Of a DNA stretch of 38,437 nucleotides, positions 27,082 through 35,818 are shown piece after piece. Within the stretch, counting starts at the first letter, position 1, and each line of letters begins with the position of its first letter. The stretch is from Bacteroidota bacterium (GTDB taxonomy: Bacteria; Bacteroidota; Bacteroidia; Bacteroidales; DYOH01): contig JAIFMY010000143.1 in assembly GCA_020048155.1 (NCBI GenBank), positions 1 to 38,437 on the forward strand, given 5' to 3'. The notes beneath the pieces are model-generated. The model had not been told where the DNA came from, ran no database searches, and saw nothing but the letters and a program-made list of their open reading frames with translations. The translations under genes were made by a program, and so were the position numbers.

Positions 27082-27900
27082 ATGAAAAAAATAAAATTGC
27101 TACTTATTCTCGCCGTCATTGTTGGATTCACTTCATGCGAAGCACTTGAAGGGCTTTTTGAAGATACTACCAAAGGGTTATCTCAAGAAGAAGTGGTAAA
27201 AGGATTGCGTACCGCACTCATTGTTGGCGCCGATACATCAGTAGCAGAACTCAACTCAACAGATGGCTACTTTGCCAATGCCCTGCTAAAGATTTTTCTT
27301 CCGGATGAGGCAAAACCAATACTAGATGCAGCCAATAGCAGCACTGCAAAAGCATTGGGAGTAGACGTAGTACTAAATAAATACATGGACGATGTGATTC
27401 TGCGCATGAACCGAGCAGCGGAAAATGCTGCAGTGGAAGCAAAACCCATACTTACCCATGCAGTTACAAATCTTTCGCTTACCGATGCCTGGGATATACT
27501 CAAGGGAGTAAACCCTCTGAATCCCAATAAATCTGCAGGTTTCGACTCTACAGCAGCCACCAACTACTTGCGATATGCCACTTTCGATTCCTTAGCATTC
27601 GTTTTCAAAACTCCCATTAATCTGGCTTTAGATAAAGATTTAGTAGGTGGAGTCTCCACAAACGAAGCCTGGGGAACACTGGCCAATTATTACAACCAGG
27701 TTGCACCACTACTCGGAGGCAAAGCTGTAAGTGCTCAATTGGGAACACACGTTACCAACAAAGCTCTTGATGGCCTGTTTTACAAAGTAGGGAAAGCTGA
27801 AATAGAAATCAGGCGTGACCCACTTGCTTGGGCAACTAAATGGGGCGAAAATATTTTAGATTTAGTTTTTGGTTCTTCAGAAGCTAAAAACGCGAAATAA
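27082..27900 (+). CDS. DUF4197-family lipoprotein
   Basis: A 272-residue lipoprotein. The signal ends in GFTSC with the probable lipidated Cys at 19. The body is a DUF4197 domain, recognised by GLSQEEVVKGLRTALIVGAD near residues 33-52 and the following TDGYFANALLKIFLPDEA. A second signature lies near the C-terminus (THVTNKALDGLFYKVGKAE, then IRRDPLAWAT). The family is mostly helical, widespread in Gram-negative bacteria and of unknown function; by its lipidation it should sit on the periplasmic face of a membrane. It has its own promoter element and a strong terminator, so it is likely monocistronic. Confidence 0.92.
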   Translation: MKKIKLLLILAVIVGFTSCEALEGLFEDTTKGLSQEEVVKGLRTALIVGADTSVAELNSTDGYFANALLKIFLPDEAKPILDAANSSTAKALGVDVVLNKYMDDVILRMNRAAENAAVEAKPILTHAVTNLSLTDAWDILKGVNPLNPNKSAGFDSTAATNYLRYATFDSLAFVFKTPINLALDKDLVGGVSTNEAWGTLANYYNQVAPLLGGKAVSAQLGTHVTNKALDGLFYKVGKAEIEIRRDPLAWATKWGENILDLVFGSSEAKNAK

Positions 27901-27922
27901 AACTGCATATCCTATTAAAAGC

Positions 27923-27972
27923 AAACTGCTTATATCAGGTCTAAAACACCAAGTTATAAGCAGTTTTTCTTT
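27923..27972 (+). terminator. Rho-independent terminator after the DUF4197 gene
   Basis: AAACTGCTTATA (27923-27934) pairs with TATAAGCAGTTT (27955-27966), a perfect 12-bp stem with a 20-base loop, followed by T-rich sequence on the plus strand. The minus-strand methyltransferase gene begins its stop only about 17 bases further, so it may serve both genes. Confidence 0.88.
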
Positions 27973-27982
27973 TGTATAAAAA

Positions 27983-28693
27983 TCAGGAGTGCTTGCCTAT
28001 AAGAAATATAGCGGGCAACTTGCCAAGCACGGGCGGATTGGTGCTCCACCATTTGATGGATGCAGTTTTAATGTATTGCTCTTTGCCGGTCACATCCATG
28101 GCTACGCAAAGCCACAACTGAGGGGAAACATATTTTACCAAATCGTCGAATACTTGTTTGTTCCGGTAAGGTGCTTCTATATATATCTGGGTATGCCCAC
28201 CAGCCATGGCAGTTTTGTTCAAAATGGTAATGTATTTCTGGCGTTCATCAGATTTGGCAGGCATATATCCATTGAATGAAAATTGCTGGCCACTCAAACC
28301 ACTCGACATAAGTGCCATAAGAATAGAACTAGGGCCTACAAGCGGCTCTATTTCAATGCTTTCTGTATGACATCTGAATACCAAATCTGCACCGGGATCG
28401 GCCACAGCCGGGCAACCGGCTTCACTCATCATTCCTACTGTGTGTCCATCTTTTAGCAGCTTAAGTACATCACCAAGTACCTGAGCAGAGTTGTGCTCAT
28501 TGAGGATGAAAAACTGTAGTTCATCAATGACTACATTTTTATCTATACTACGTATAAATCGACGTGCAGTACGAATTTCTTCAACTACATATATTTTTAA
28601 CACCGAAATATATTTTTGTATTTCAGGTATATGTGTCGAATATTTTTCGGTATCAGAAATAGGAGTAGGTATGAGTATAAGTTTTCCGGACAT
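27983..28693 (-). CDS. RsmI-like tetrapyrrole-methylase-fold SAM methyltransferase
   Basis: A 236-residue member of the tetrapyrrole methylase superfamily, most like RsmI (16S rRNA C1402 2'-O-methyltransferase). Visible motifs are an early LILIPTPI, then VVEEIRTARRFI, HNSA, VGMMSEAGCPAVADPGADLV (86-105, the SAM-binding loop region) and PLVGPSSILMALMSSGL. It is shorter than E. coli RsmI (about 286) and diverges in the central loop, so this may be the Bacteroidota RsmI paralog rather than the enzyme proper. It is transcribed divergently from the MBL-fold gene and has a good promoter 32 bases upstream. Confidence 0.88.
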   Translation of the reverse strand: MSGKLILIPTPISDTEKYSTHIPEIQKYISVLKIYVVEEIRTARRFIRSIDKNVVIDELQFFILNEHNSAQVLGDVLKLLKDGHTVGMMSEAGCPAVADPGADLVFRCHTESIEIEPLVGPSSILMALMSSGLSGQQFSFNGYMPAKSDERQKYITILNKTAMAGGHTQIYIEAPYRNKQVFDDLVKYVSPQLWLCVAMDVTGKEQYIKTASIKWWSTNPPVLGKLPAIFLIGKHS

Positions 28694-28724
28694 ACAATAA
28701 GATGAAGATTTATAAACACTGCTC

Positions 28725-28732
28725 CAAAAGTA
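28725..28732 (-). promoter_or_regulatory. Predicted promoter of the RsmI-like gene
   Basis: Minus-strand TACTTTTG matches TAnnTTTG exactly, and a TTG (28751-28753) lies 18 bases upstream, the preferred -33 spacing. It is 31 bases before the ATG. Of all promoters proposed here this has the best two-part match. Confidence 0.65.
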
Positions 28733-28778
28733 GTGTTATTTTGATAAGAGCAAAACAACATTTACTTCAAGTTTTGAT

Positions 28779-28786
28779 TAGCTTTG
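28779..28786 (+). promoter_or_regulatory. Predicted -7 element for the MBL-fold hydrolase gene
   Basis: TAGCTTTG is an exact TAnnTTTG match 26 bases upstream of the ATG at 28813. Its position supports that ATG as the start rather than the in-frame ATG at 28702. Confidence 0.5.
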
Positions 28787-28812
28787 CGCACAATATAACG
28801 AGGGTTTTAACT

Positions 28813-29577
28813 ATGGTTGCAACATTTTTGGGCACAGGAACTTCACAGGGTGTGCCAGTAATCACCTGTGGTTGCGAGGTATGCAAATCAGGAGATCCGC
28901 GAGATAAACGTCTGCGCTCCTCGCTGATGATAAACACCGGTACTGAGAACTTCGTAATAGACTCCGGCCCCGATTTCAGGTACCAGATGCTTAGAGAAAA
29001 TGTAAAAAGCCTGCATTCCATCATTTTAACGCATCAACACAAAGATCATATTGCAGGGCTCGACGATGTACGTGCATTCAACTATACCAACAAGCGTGCT
29101 ATGCATGTGTACGGTTCTGAGCACGTGCTCAAGGCCATACGCAACGAATTTGCCTATGCCTTTACTGCTGAAAAATATCCCGGAGTACCTGAAATAATGC
29201 TCAATGTCATTCATAACGAAAGATTCACCATTGATGGTTTAGACATTTTGCCAATACAAGTGTTCCATTATAAAATGCCAGTATTTGGGTATCGGCTGCA
29301 TGATTTTATTTATGTTACCGATGCAAGCTCCATATCTGCAGAAGAAAAAAACAAAATGAAGAATGCCGAAATATTGGTTATAAATGCTTTGCGGCCTGCC
29401 AAACATATTTCACATTTCAATCTGGAGGAAGCCCTTGCACTTATAGAAGAACTGAAACCCCAAAAAGCGTATCTCACACATATGAGCCACAATATGTACA
29501 AATACGCAATGTTGGCACCACTTCTGCCACCAAATGTTTTCCCGGCTTATGATGGGCTAAAACTTTATTTTAGTTGA
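28813..29577 (+). CDS. MBL-fold metallo-hydrolase, PhnP-like
   Basis: The frame is open from 28702, but the recognisable protein starts at the ATG at 28813 with MVATFLGTGTSQGVPV, which gives 254 residues; the extra upstream part would overlap both divergent promoters. Metal ligands are in THQHKDHIAG (73-82; His74, His76, Asp78, His79), an Asp in FIYVTDASS and a late His in LTHMSHN. A CGCEVC cluster at 19-24 resembles the Cys pair of PhnP-type phosphodiesterases. The family hydrolyses phosphodiesters such as cyclic ribose phosphates or nucleotides; the substrate here is unknown. The last 8 bases overlap the end of the convergent transporter gene. Confidence 0.9.
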   Translation: MVATFLGTGTSQGVPVITCGCEVCKSGDPRDKRLRSSLMINTGTENFVIDSGPDFRYQMLRENVKSLHSIILTHQHKDHIAGLDDVRAFNYTNKRAMHVYGSEHVLKAIRNEFAYAFTAEKYPGVPEIMLNVIHNERFTIDGLDILPIQVFHYKMPVFGYRLHDFIYVTDASSISAEEKNKMKNAEILVINALRPAKHISHFNLEEALALIEELKPQKAYLTHMSHNMYKYAMLAPLLPPNVFPAYDGLKLYFS

Positions 29578-32500
29578 TATTCTTAAACATATTTTCAATC
29601 ATCTCAACCTGATTGAGCAACATTGAAAAATATTCCTTTCTATTGATTCGTATAACTACAGAGTTTTCAAGTGATTCCAGAAACTCACACTCATTTGATA
29701 TAGTCAACCCTCTGATAACGATGGTATTTCGTTCAAAAATCTTAGGTTCTTCCAGACTCCGGTCTATGATGGAACCCTTTGATATCATAATCACATCTTC
29801 ATGTGCATTGTCATTGCCAAATACAGAAATATTGTCACCTTTTCGCAGGTCTTGCAAACGCACTATGGTAGCAAGCTTAACTACATAATTTTCAGGCAAT
29901 GAGCTAAATAGCTTTTGTCGTTTCAGTGCTTTTATACGCTCATGTATCAAGCCTTTGTCATCGGCCTGCTTGTTTTCGAGGAGTTCGTATAACTGGCGTT
30001 TTTCAGCATAAAAAGAATTGAGGTAGGTAAAGCACCGTGTGGGATTTTCGTTGTAAATTATTTTTGCCGAAGTGGTATATATGAGTTCATGTTTATGAAA
30101 TAACCCCAAAAATATTTCTTCAGGCATTTGCGTATGCCTAATAGCTTCAGCAACTTCGTTTATTTCTTTATCATTCCATTCTATGTCAGTATAATGCTTA
30201 TTGTCTGGCAATGTCCATTTATTAAACTTGTGGCTGCGGTATATATTTCCAAGTGCTTCTATAGCCCTCGAAAGCATGACCAAAGAAACCTCATTGCCTG
30301 GAGCGCGAATAATTTGTTTCAGGCGTTGAGGCAAATTCAATTTTTCGGAAGTAAAGAAAACTGATAATTTCTTAACACGTTGGCTCACCGAAAGGTCTTC
30401 AATGAGGGGAGTCAGAGCCCCCTTTATGTCGGGTTCTATAAAATTATCAATGAGTTCGAGTGCATAAATGGTATTATCTCCTTTTATATTTGAACGAATA
30501 AGGTCTATGGTTTCGTAGTTGTAAATAAGCCCCAAAAGTTGTAAGACATATTCTACATTTGACTGGAACTCACGGTCAACAATGGGAACCATGCGCATAG
30601 TAGATTGGTCATCGGTAAATTCCATACGATACAAAAGCGACCAATGTATATTTCGCAACAACCTGAATATAATTTCGCGGATGAGATGTTTTATACTTTC
30701 AGATACCTGATACTCATTGTCTTGAAAAGTTTGAACAATTTTTCGCTGAATATCAGGTATCTCCATTGTCAGCATATCAGAAAGCAGCCCAAGACTGGCA
30801 TTAGAACCAATTTTGGAACAGATTTCTATGATTTTACTTAGGATGATTTCATCTGTATTGCTGTTTTTTGCCAAAGGCTCGAGATAAGGCAAAATTTCAT
30901 CACCAAATTTATTGAAAGTCTCGGCTACGGCGTCTCTGTATTCGCTCTTCATGAAAAGTTCCATCAACTTTTCGCCCAAATCGTTGAGTGTTTTGTAGCC
31001 TGCTAGGTATATGGCAGCTCGTTTGAGCTTTGGATTGGGCAGACTGAGTAAATGGTTGATAAGCTCTGCTTCGTTGGGCAAAGTATTTTCCTTCAGAAAT
31101 TTTATAAGTGCAAATGCCTTCAGATAATTTTCTGTAAGCTCGGTAGTATAAATCTGGGAGGCCTCGTCATGGGTAAGCGTAGATTCTAGTATCATACGTA
31201 TTACCTCTGCTTGTATCTTCAGACCCGGATCTTCAGTATTTTCTTCGAGCTGTTGAATACTAGGTAGCAATTCTTGCGAAAAAGTAGAATCAATGCCTGA
31301 AAGTAGTGCATTATGTATGATCTTATCATCATAATAATACAACAAAGGAATATATTGTTCAAGAAGCTTGGGGTTGGTCTCAGCCAAAATGACACAGCTA
31401 AGTTTTACCGCATTCATATCCTCATTATATAACTGGCGAGTAAGTACATCGGTTCCGAATGTATCTTTGTCTGAGTCTTTAATTTTGAATAGCTTTTTCT
31501 CTTCCAATAAATTATGAATACGGCTTTTATACTGGGTATAGAGTTTAAGCGAAATAAAACCCCAGGTAAATAAAAGTGGAAGAAAAAGTATCAGAAAATA
31601 TTCGAGATGAAAAACACCTTTAAATTCAACTAAATAGGTTCCTATGAGAATAATAATACCAGCAAAAGCAGTAGATAATTGTATCACCTGACTAATTTTA
31701 GCTTGTATTGCGAGCTTCATATGGTTGGGCAATGGCTGGTAAAGCACATTGAACGATGGCTCATCTAAGCCCCTGCGGAGGATACGCTCAAACGATTTAT
31801 TCAATACCATGATGCCCAAAAATACAATGCTGTCTATACCAAGCGTAAAGCCAACTATTACAGCGAGCAGCACAGCACCAAACAGATACATGGGAAGTGC
31901 AAATAAACCAAACCCAACTCCATATTTAGCAATGAGTCGATTAGAAAACAGCGAAATAATGAGTTCGCCAATTTTTAACCCTGCATATACCAAAGCCAAA
32001 AATTTAGAAATATCTTTTTGTGTTGGAAAAATATCGCTTTGTATTTTTACGCTTGCCAAAAACGAGAAATCTACAATAAAAATAGAGCTCATGGATAACA
32101 CAGCTACTATAATAAGGTATACAAAATATTTATCGGCAAAAAGTTTTATAAAACTGAGTTCTGAACTCTCTGTGCCCGAATCTTTGCGCAACACCGACTG
32201 AAACCGCATAAAAAGAGCACGTATGAAATACATAGCCACTATAAGACTCACAGATCCAAGTAAAAGCAAATCGTATGAATGATATAAATACGGCACAATA
32301 AGCGGAACAGTGAGGTAACCAAAAATAGCTGCCAAAACTCCACCAATATTAATAAGGCCATAAAGGCGTTTTACTTGCAACAAATCTAACTGAGCTATTG
32401 TAAGTCCCCCTATAATGGTAGATACCAATGATATAAATGGCCAGGCAAACGTAAAAACGAATAAAGAAAGGTATTTCTCGTTGATAAAACCAAGCCCCAT

Positions 32501-32803
32501 GCGCGCTGTGAGCGTAGGAATAAGCATGAGAAACAAAGAAAACAAAAATAGCCTGGCAATTGGAAGTTTTCGCTGCAAATAGCCATAAATGAAGGAAGTA
32601 ATATATCCAGCTCCCCCAGATATCAAGTAGGCGATAGGTAAAAATTTTATGCCGAAATGATGAATAAAAACTGAGTTGGCCGGTACGAAATAAAATGCTA
32701 CGAATAAGCCCATAAAAAAAGCAGATGCAAAAAGCAAACTGAATTTTTTTACTTCATCAAATCGTATGTTAGAATTTTCTAAAATAAATGTACGAGCTTT
32801 CAT
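29570..32803 (-). CDS. NTT-like nucleotide transporter fused to HEAT repeats and a cNMP-binding-like domain
   Basis: A 1077-residue membrane protein. About twelve hydrophobic helices fill residues 21-420. The segment from 340 to 370 (RRGLDEPSFNVLYQPLP, then KLAIQAKISQV) recalls the ATP/ADP translocase (TLC/NTT) family. Residues about 450-940 are helical HEAT-like repeats with an FxExLxPL-type rhythm. Residues about 960-1077 look like a cyclic-nucleotide-binding beta-roll (GDNISVFGNDNAHEDVIMIS), but the phosphate-binding cassette (Glu, Arg) is not recognisable. I infer a cytoplasmic regulatory arm on a transporter. The solute need not be a nucleotide in a free-living bacterium. A TATATTTG element lies 20 bases upstream. 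Confidence 0.82.
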   Translation of the reverse strand: MKARTFILENSNIRFDEVKKFSLLFASAFFMGLFVAFYFVPANSVFIHHFGIKFLPIAYLISGGAGYITSFIYGYLQRKLPIARLFLFSLFLMLIPTLTARMGLGFINEKYLSLFVFTFAWPFISLVSTIIGGLTIAQLDLLQVKRLYGLINIGGVLAAIFGYLTVPLIVPYLYHSYDLLLLGSVSLIVAMYFIRALFMRFQSVLRKDSGTESSELSFIKLFADKYFVYLIIVAVLSMSSIFIVDFSFLASVKIQSDIFPTQKDISKFLALVYAGLKIGELIISLFSNRLIAKYGVGFGLFALPMYLFGAVLLAVIVGFTLGIDSIVFLGIMVLNKSFERILRRGLDEPSFNVLYQPLPNHMKLAIQAKISQVIQLSTAFAGIIILIGTYLVEFKGVFHLEYFLILFLPLLFTWGFISLKLYTQYKSRIHNLLEEKKLFKIKDSDKDTFGTDVLTRQLYNEDMNAVKLSCVILAETNPKLLEQYIPLLYYYDDKIIHNALLSGIDSTFSQELLPSIQQLEENTEDPGLKIQAEVIRMILESTLTHDEASQIYTTELTENYLKAFALIKFLKENTLPNEAELINHLLSLPNPKLKRAAIYLAGYKTLNDLGEKLMELFMKSEYRDAVAETFNKFGDEILPYLEPLAKNSNTDEIILSKIIEICSKIGSNASLGLLSDMLTMEIPDIQRKIVQTFQDNEYQVSESIKHLIREIIFRLLRNIHWSLLYRMEFTDDQSTMRMVPIVDREFQSNVEYVLQLLGLIYNYETIDLIRSNIKGDNTIYALELIDNFIEPDIKGALTPLIEDLSVSQRVKKLSVFFTSEKLNLPQRLKQIIRAPGNEVSLVMLSRAIEALGNIYRSHKFNKWTLPDNKHYTDIEWNDKEINEVAEAIRHTQMPEEIFLGLFHKHELIYTTSAKIIYNENPTRCFTYLNSFYAEKRQLYELLENKQADDKGLIHERIKALKRQKLFSSLPENYVVKLATIVRLQDLRKGDNISVFGNDNAHEDVIMISKGSIIDRSLEEPKIFERNTIVIRGLTISNECEFLESLENSVVIRINRKEYFSMLLNQVEMIENMFKNIN

Positions 32804-32822
32804 GCATCAGGGTTCGATTAAG

Positions 32823-32830
32823 CAAATATA
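32823..32830 (-). promoter_or_regulatory. Predicted -7 element for the transporter fusion gene
   Basis: Minus-strand TATATTTG is an exact TAnnTTTG match 19 bases before the ATG, which would give a very short leader. No -33 box at normal spacing was found. Confidence 0.45.
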
Positions 32831-32905
32831 AATAATAATTATCGGAATCGCGTTTTAAAATCAATTATTCCCAAAAAAATGCAGCCGAATAAAATTTATG
32901 ACATA

Positions 32906-32928
32906 CAAATGCTAAATTTCAGCATTTG
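32906..32928. repeat. 8-bp inverted repeat upstream of the chemotaxis genes
   Basis: CAAATGCT (32906-32913) and AGCATTTG (32921-32928) are perfect reverse complements around a 7-base spacer. No T-run follows, so a terminator is unlikely. It lies between the divergent transporter and STAS genes and could be an operator or a chance AT-rich palindrome. Confidence 0.4.
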
Positions 32929-33069
32929 AGACTCATAAGTAAATAAATATGATTTTTTTGATATTTGAACCTCGCATTCTGCAAATAAAAAAGCGAATTA
33001 TTGAAGACCTTTGTATGCAGATTTCAGAAATATGTATACCTTAGAGCTACAAAAATCTAAGTTTCAACC

Positions 33070-33384
33070 ATGAGTACTTATGCACTAAAACATACCAGCA
33101 AAAAAACAGCCGAGGGAAATACAAGCACTGTAACATTGCAAGGGAAACTTACCATTGAAAATATTGAAGAAATAAAACTAAAACTTAGCCCCATATTAAG
33201 TGATGCAGAAAGTTTTGTGCTGCAAACCTCGCAAGTGAGTTCCCTCGATTTGTCATTTTTGCAATTGCTGGAATCTCTTGAAAAAAGCAGGCCAGACAAG
33301 AAAACGGTTTTGGAACTGGATGTAAATATGGAAATACAAAAATTATTACTAGAATCGGGTTTTGAGAAATATATAAAACTCTAA
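33070..33384 (+). CDS. STAS-domain protein
   Basis: A 104-residue single STAS domain, the fold of anti-sigma-factor antagonists. The GKLTIENIEEIKLKL beta-helix unit at 25-39 and SSLDLSFLQLLESL at 57-70 are the landmarks. At the usual phosphorylation site (DSSG in SpoIIAA) the sequence reads Asp60-Leu61-Ser62-Phe63, so the canonical acceptor is replaced by Leu and the next Ser remains. It stands 10 bases before cheW, so I infer a role in the chemosensory complex rather than sigma-factor control. STAS proteins in such clusters are known but their role is unclear. Confidence 0.85.
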   Translation: MSTYALKHTSKKTAEGNTSTVTLQGKLTIENIEEIKLKLSPILSDAESFVLQTSQVSSLDLSFLQLLESLEKSRPDKKTVLELDVNMEIQKLLLESGFEKYIKL

Positions 33385-33394
33385 TGAATAGAAT

Positions 33395-33883
33395 ATGGCA
33401 ATTCTTAAAAAATCAGCATTTTTATCGTTCAATTTATCGTCCGAAATATTTGCTATCACTGTCACCAAAGTACTTGAAGTACTAGAAATACAACCTGTAA
33501 CTAAGGTACCTCAAACACCGGAATACATTCGAGGAGTTATAAATTTCAGAGGCGATATACTGCCGGTAATAGATACCAGACGCAAGTTCAATATGGAATC
33601 GGTAGCTGATACTCCGAAAACCGTTATCATAGTGCTAGATTTGGTTATCTTCAATAAAAAACTCATAGTTGGCATCATAGCTGATAGCGTAAAAGATGTA
33701 ATTGAAATATCGCCTACCGATGTTAAAGAAGTTCCCTCGCTCGGAAGCAGATACAATTCCGATTTTCTGGAAGGTATGATAAAAACGGACTCAGGTTTTA
33801 TAATGATTCTGAATATTGAAAAAGTATTTACTGCCGACGATGTATCTTTGGTCGAAAATTCCACAGAATCTGACAAAGATTGA
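33395..33883 (+). CDS. cheW: CheW-type chemotaxis coupling protein
   Basis: A 162-residue CheW domain protein, which links chemoreceptors to the CheA kinase in the cytoplasm. Landmarks are LSSEIFAITVTKVLEVLE near the N-terminus, YIRGVINFRGDILPVIDTRRKF (44-65), and IADSVKDVIEISPTDVKEVPSLG. Length is typical for CheW. It lies between the STAS gene and the chemoreceptor gene with gaps of 10 and 32 bases, so all three are one transcript. No cheA, cheR or cheB is in the window; whether they lie elsewhere cannot be seen. Confidence 0.93.
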   Translation: MAILKKSAFLSFNLSSEIFAITVTKVLEVLEIQPVTKVPQTPEYIRGVINFRGDILPVIDTRRKFNMESVADTPKTVIIVLDLVIFNKKLIVGIIADSVKDVIEISPTDVKEVPSLGSRYNSDFLEGMIKTDSGFIMILNIEKVFTADDVSLVENSTESDKD

Positions 33884-33915
33884 TATTTAGATAAATGACT
33901 GATATATAACGCAAT

Positions 33916-35580
33916 ATGTTAAATAAAATCATACTATTTTTTAGGTCCGTATTGGTCTTTTGGTGGAGTGCCTCATTAAAATTTATAAGTGCCATTGCTA
34001 CCAAAAACAAGCAAAGTATGCGTGCCACACTTATGAACTTTGTGGTAAAAGTATTTGGAATTTTCAGCCTCGCCCTTTTATTGATCATTGTTTTTTTATT
34101 TATGCTCAACAGCAGGGTTGAGGAAAACTTCAGGGTAAAATTCCCACAGATACAAATGGCAAACAAGTTTATGAATGTGCAAACAGAGATAAAGTTGATA
34201 ACCCACACTACCCTCGAAGAAATGGCGCAAAACAATAGTTCCGGGCTTGCTGAACTCGATAAGGAAGTAAAAAAACTGGATTCCATTAGCAATGAATATA
34301 AAAAACTGAATACAGCAGAATCCAATACATTCATAGAAAGCATAGAACCAGATTTAAATATAGTTGAAACCGAATGGATGAAATTTCAGAACCGTTCGGG
34401 CAATGATAAACAAGAGTATTTGGATGATTTTCTTAAAAGTGTGACACCGTCGCTCAATAAAATACACCAAGCTGCAAAGTTTCACTCTAACAATATGACC
34501 GCAGACGTAAATTCGAATGTTGCAGTAAAACGAATAATGATGTGGATAATTTTATCTATAGTAGCCGGTATACTTTTTTATGGATTTTACTTTACCAATA
34601 AATTTGGAATGGGATATGTCGAAAATTTATCGGACCACATAGAATTATATGCTAAAAACACAAGGAGTCTGGCCGAAGGTGTATTGCAGGAAAATGACAT
34701 TCCGCATTTTGCACATGAGCTTACCGACTTCAGAATGGCTCAGAACAAACTGATAGATAGATTCAAATCTATAGTAACCCAACTTAGTGCCATCAGCGAT
34801 GAGATAGCTATACGTTCTACTGAATTGCGTAATGCAACAGGCAATGTTTCAATTAGTAGTTCGGAGCAAGCTGCCAGCATCGAAAACATATCAGCTTCCA
34901 TTGAACAAATGCTGGCTGCCATCGAAAAAAATACTCAGAACACCCAAACCTCATCGCAAATAGCTAAAAAACAAGCTATCGAAATAAAAGTACTTATGAA
35001 ATCGGTAGATAACACCGTACATGCAATAGAACAGATAACCCAAAAAACTGTAATAATAAATGATATAGCCTACAAAACAGACTTGCTTGCCATAAATGCA
35101 GCCATAGAAGCTGCACGAGCCGGCGAGCATGGAAACGGGTTCCGTATAGTAGCCGACGAAATACGCAAACTCGCAATCACTACTCAAAACGCTGCCAATG
35201 AAATAAATAATCTCTCGCAGAAAAACATTAAAACAAGTACCCAAACCAGCATGCTTATGCGCAATATGGTACCTAGCATTCAGAAAAGTTCCGACTTGAG
35301 CGATGAAGTATTGTATGCCAGCAAAGAACAAGAGCAAAACGCATCTAATATAAACTCACAGATAATTACTCTCTCAGATATAGCACAGAGCAATGCTGCC
35401 TTTGCCGAGCAAATGGCCGCAAGCATAGACTCATTAGTAGATAGAATTGTTCACATGGGCGAATTGGTTCATTTTTTCAAAACTACGCAAGCAGAAGTAG
35501 ACCACGACACCGAAGATTTACGCAAAAAAGCTTCGGAAATAAGGGTTTTGCTGGAACGTATGAAACAAGAATCTGCTTGA
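33916..35580 (+). CDS. Methyl-accepting chemotaxis protein
   Basis: A 554-residue chemoreceptor. TM1 is at about 44-65, a periplasmic helical domain at 66-205 and TM2 at 206-226. The highly conserved signalling tip (388-412, with [20 protein letters not shown]) follows. HAMP is not clearly recognisable between 227 and 290. An ATG at 34018 (residue 35) is an alternative start that would remove an extra hydrophobic N-terminal stretch (5-28) and leave ordinary receptor topology; I keep the longer frame but consider both possible. The sensor region is small and helical, 4-helix-bundle-like, with no named ligand domain. It pairs with the CheW encoded just upstream. Confidence 0.92.
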   Translation: MLNKIILFFRSVLVFWWSASLKFISAIATKNKQSMRATLMNFVVKVFGIFSLALLLIIVFLFMLNSRVEENFRVKFPQIQMANKFMNVQTEIKLITHTTLEEMAQNNSSGLAELDKEVKKLDSISNEYKKLNTAESNTFIESIEPDLNIVETEWMKFQNRSGNDKQEYLDDFLKSVTPSLNKIHQAAKFHSNNMTADVNSNVAVKRIMMWIILSIVAGILFYGFYFTNKFGMGYVENLSDHIELYAKNTRSLAEGVLQENDIPHFAHELTDFRMAQNKLIDRFKSIVTQLSAISDEIAIRSTELRNATGNVSISSSEQAASIENISASIEQMLAAIEKNTQNTQTSSQIAKKQAIEIKVLMKSVDNTVHAIEQITQKTVIINDIAYKTDLLAINAAIEAARAGEHGNGFRIVADEIRKLAITTQNAANEINNLSQKNIKTSTQTSMLMRNMVPSIQKSSDLSDEVLYASKEQEQNASNINSQIITLSDIAQSNAAFAEQMAASIDSLVDRIVHMGELVHFFKTTQAEVDHDTEDLRKKASEIRVLLERMKQESA

Positions 35581-35818
35581 TTTGAGTCTTAATACAAATT
35601 AATTGAATTTTACCACATCTACTCAAATTTAAATCAGGACTATACTTTTTAAACCAGATTACGCATAAACGCATAAATCTGTTAAAACTTTAGGGAAGCG
35701 AAATCATTCAAGTACAGTTTATCTGACTAAATGTTGTTATAACATGAGTTTAAGAACTCATCAATTACTACATATGTCGAATTTGCATATAATATCTATT
35801 CAATAGCAGCCCTTCATT

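Noticed and set aside
28702-28812. In-frame N-terminal extension of the MBL-fold protein from an ATG at 28702
   Set aside because: The family start motif MVATFLGTGTSQG begins at 28813, and the extension would cover two good promoter elements, one on each strand.
33828-34343. 171-codon frame on the minus strand overlapping cheW and the chemoreceptor
   Set aside because: The opposite strand carries clear CheW and chemoreceptor motifs; the hydrophobic composition is a mirror of the receptor coding sequence.
35580-35628. ATTTGAGT/ACTCAAAT inverted repeat after the chemoreceptor gene
   Set aside because: The loop is 33 bases and no poly-T tail follows, so it is not a convincing terminator.
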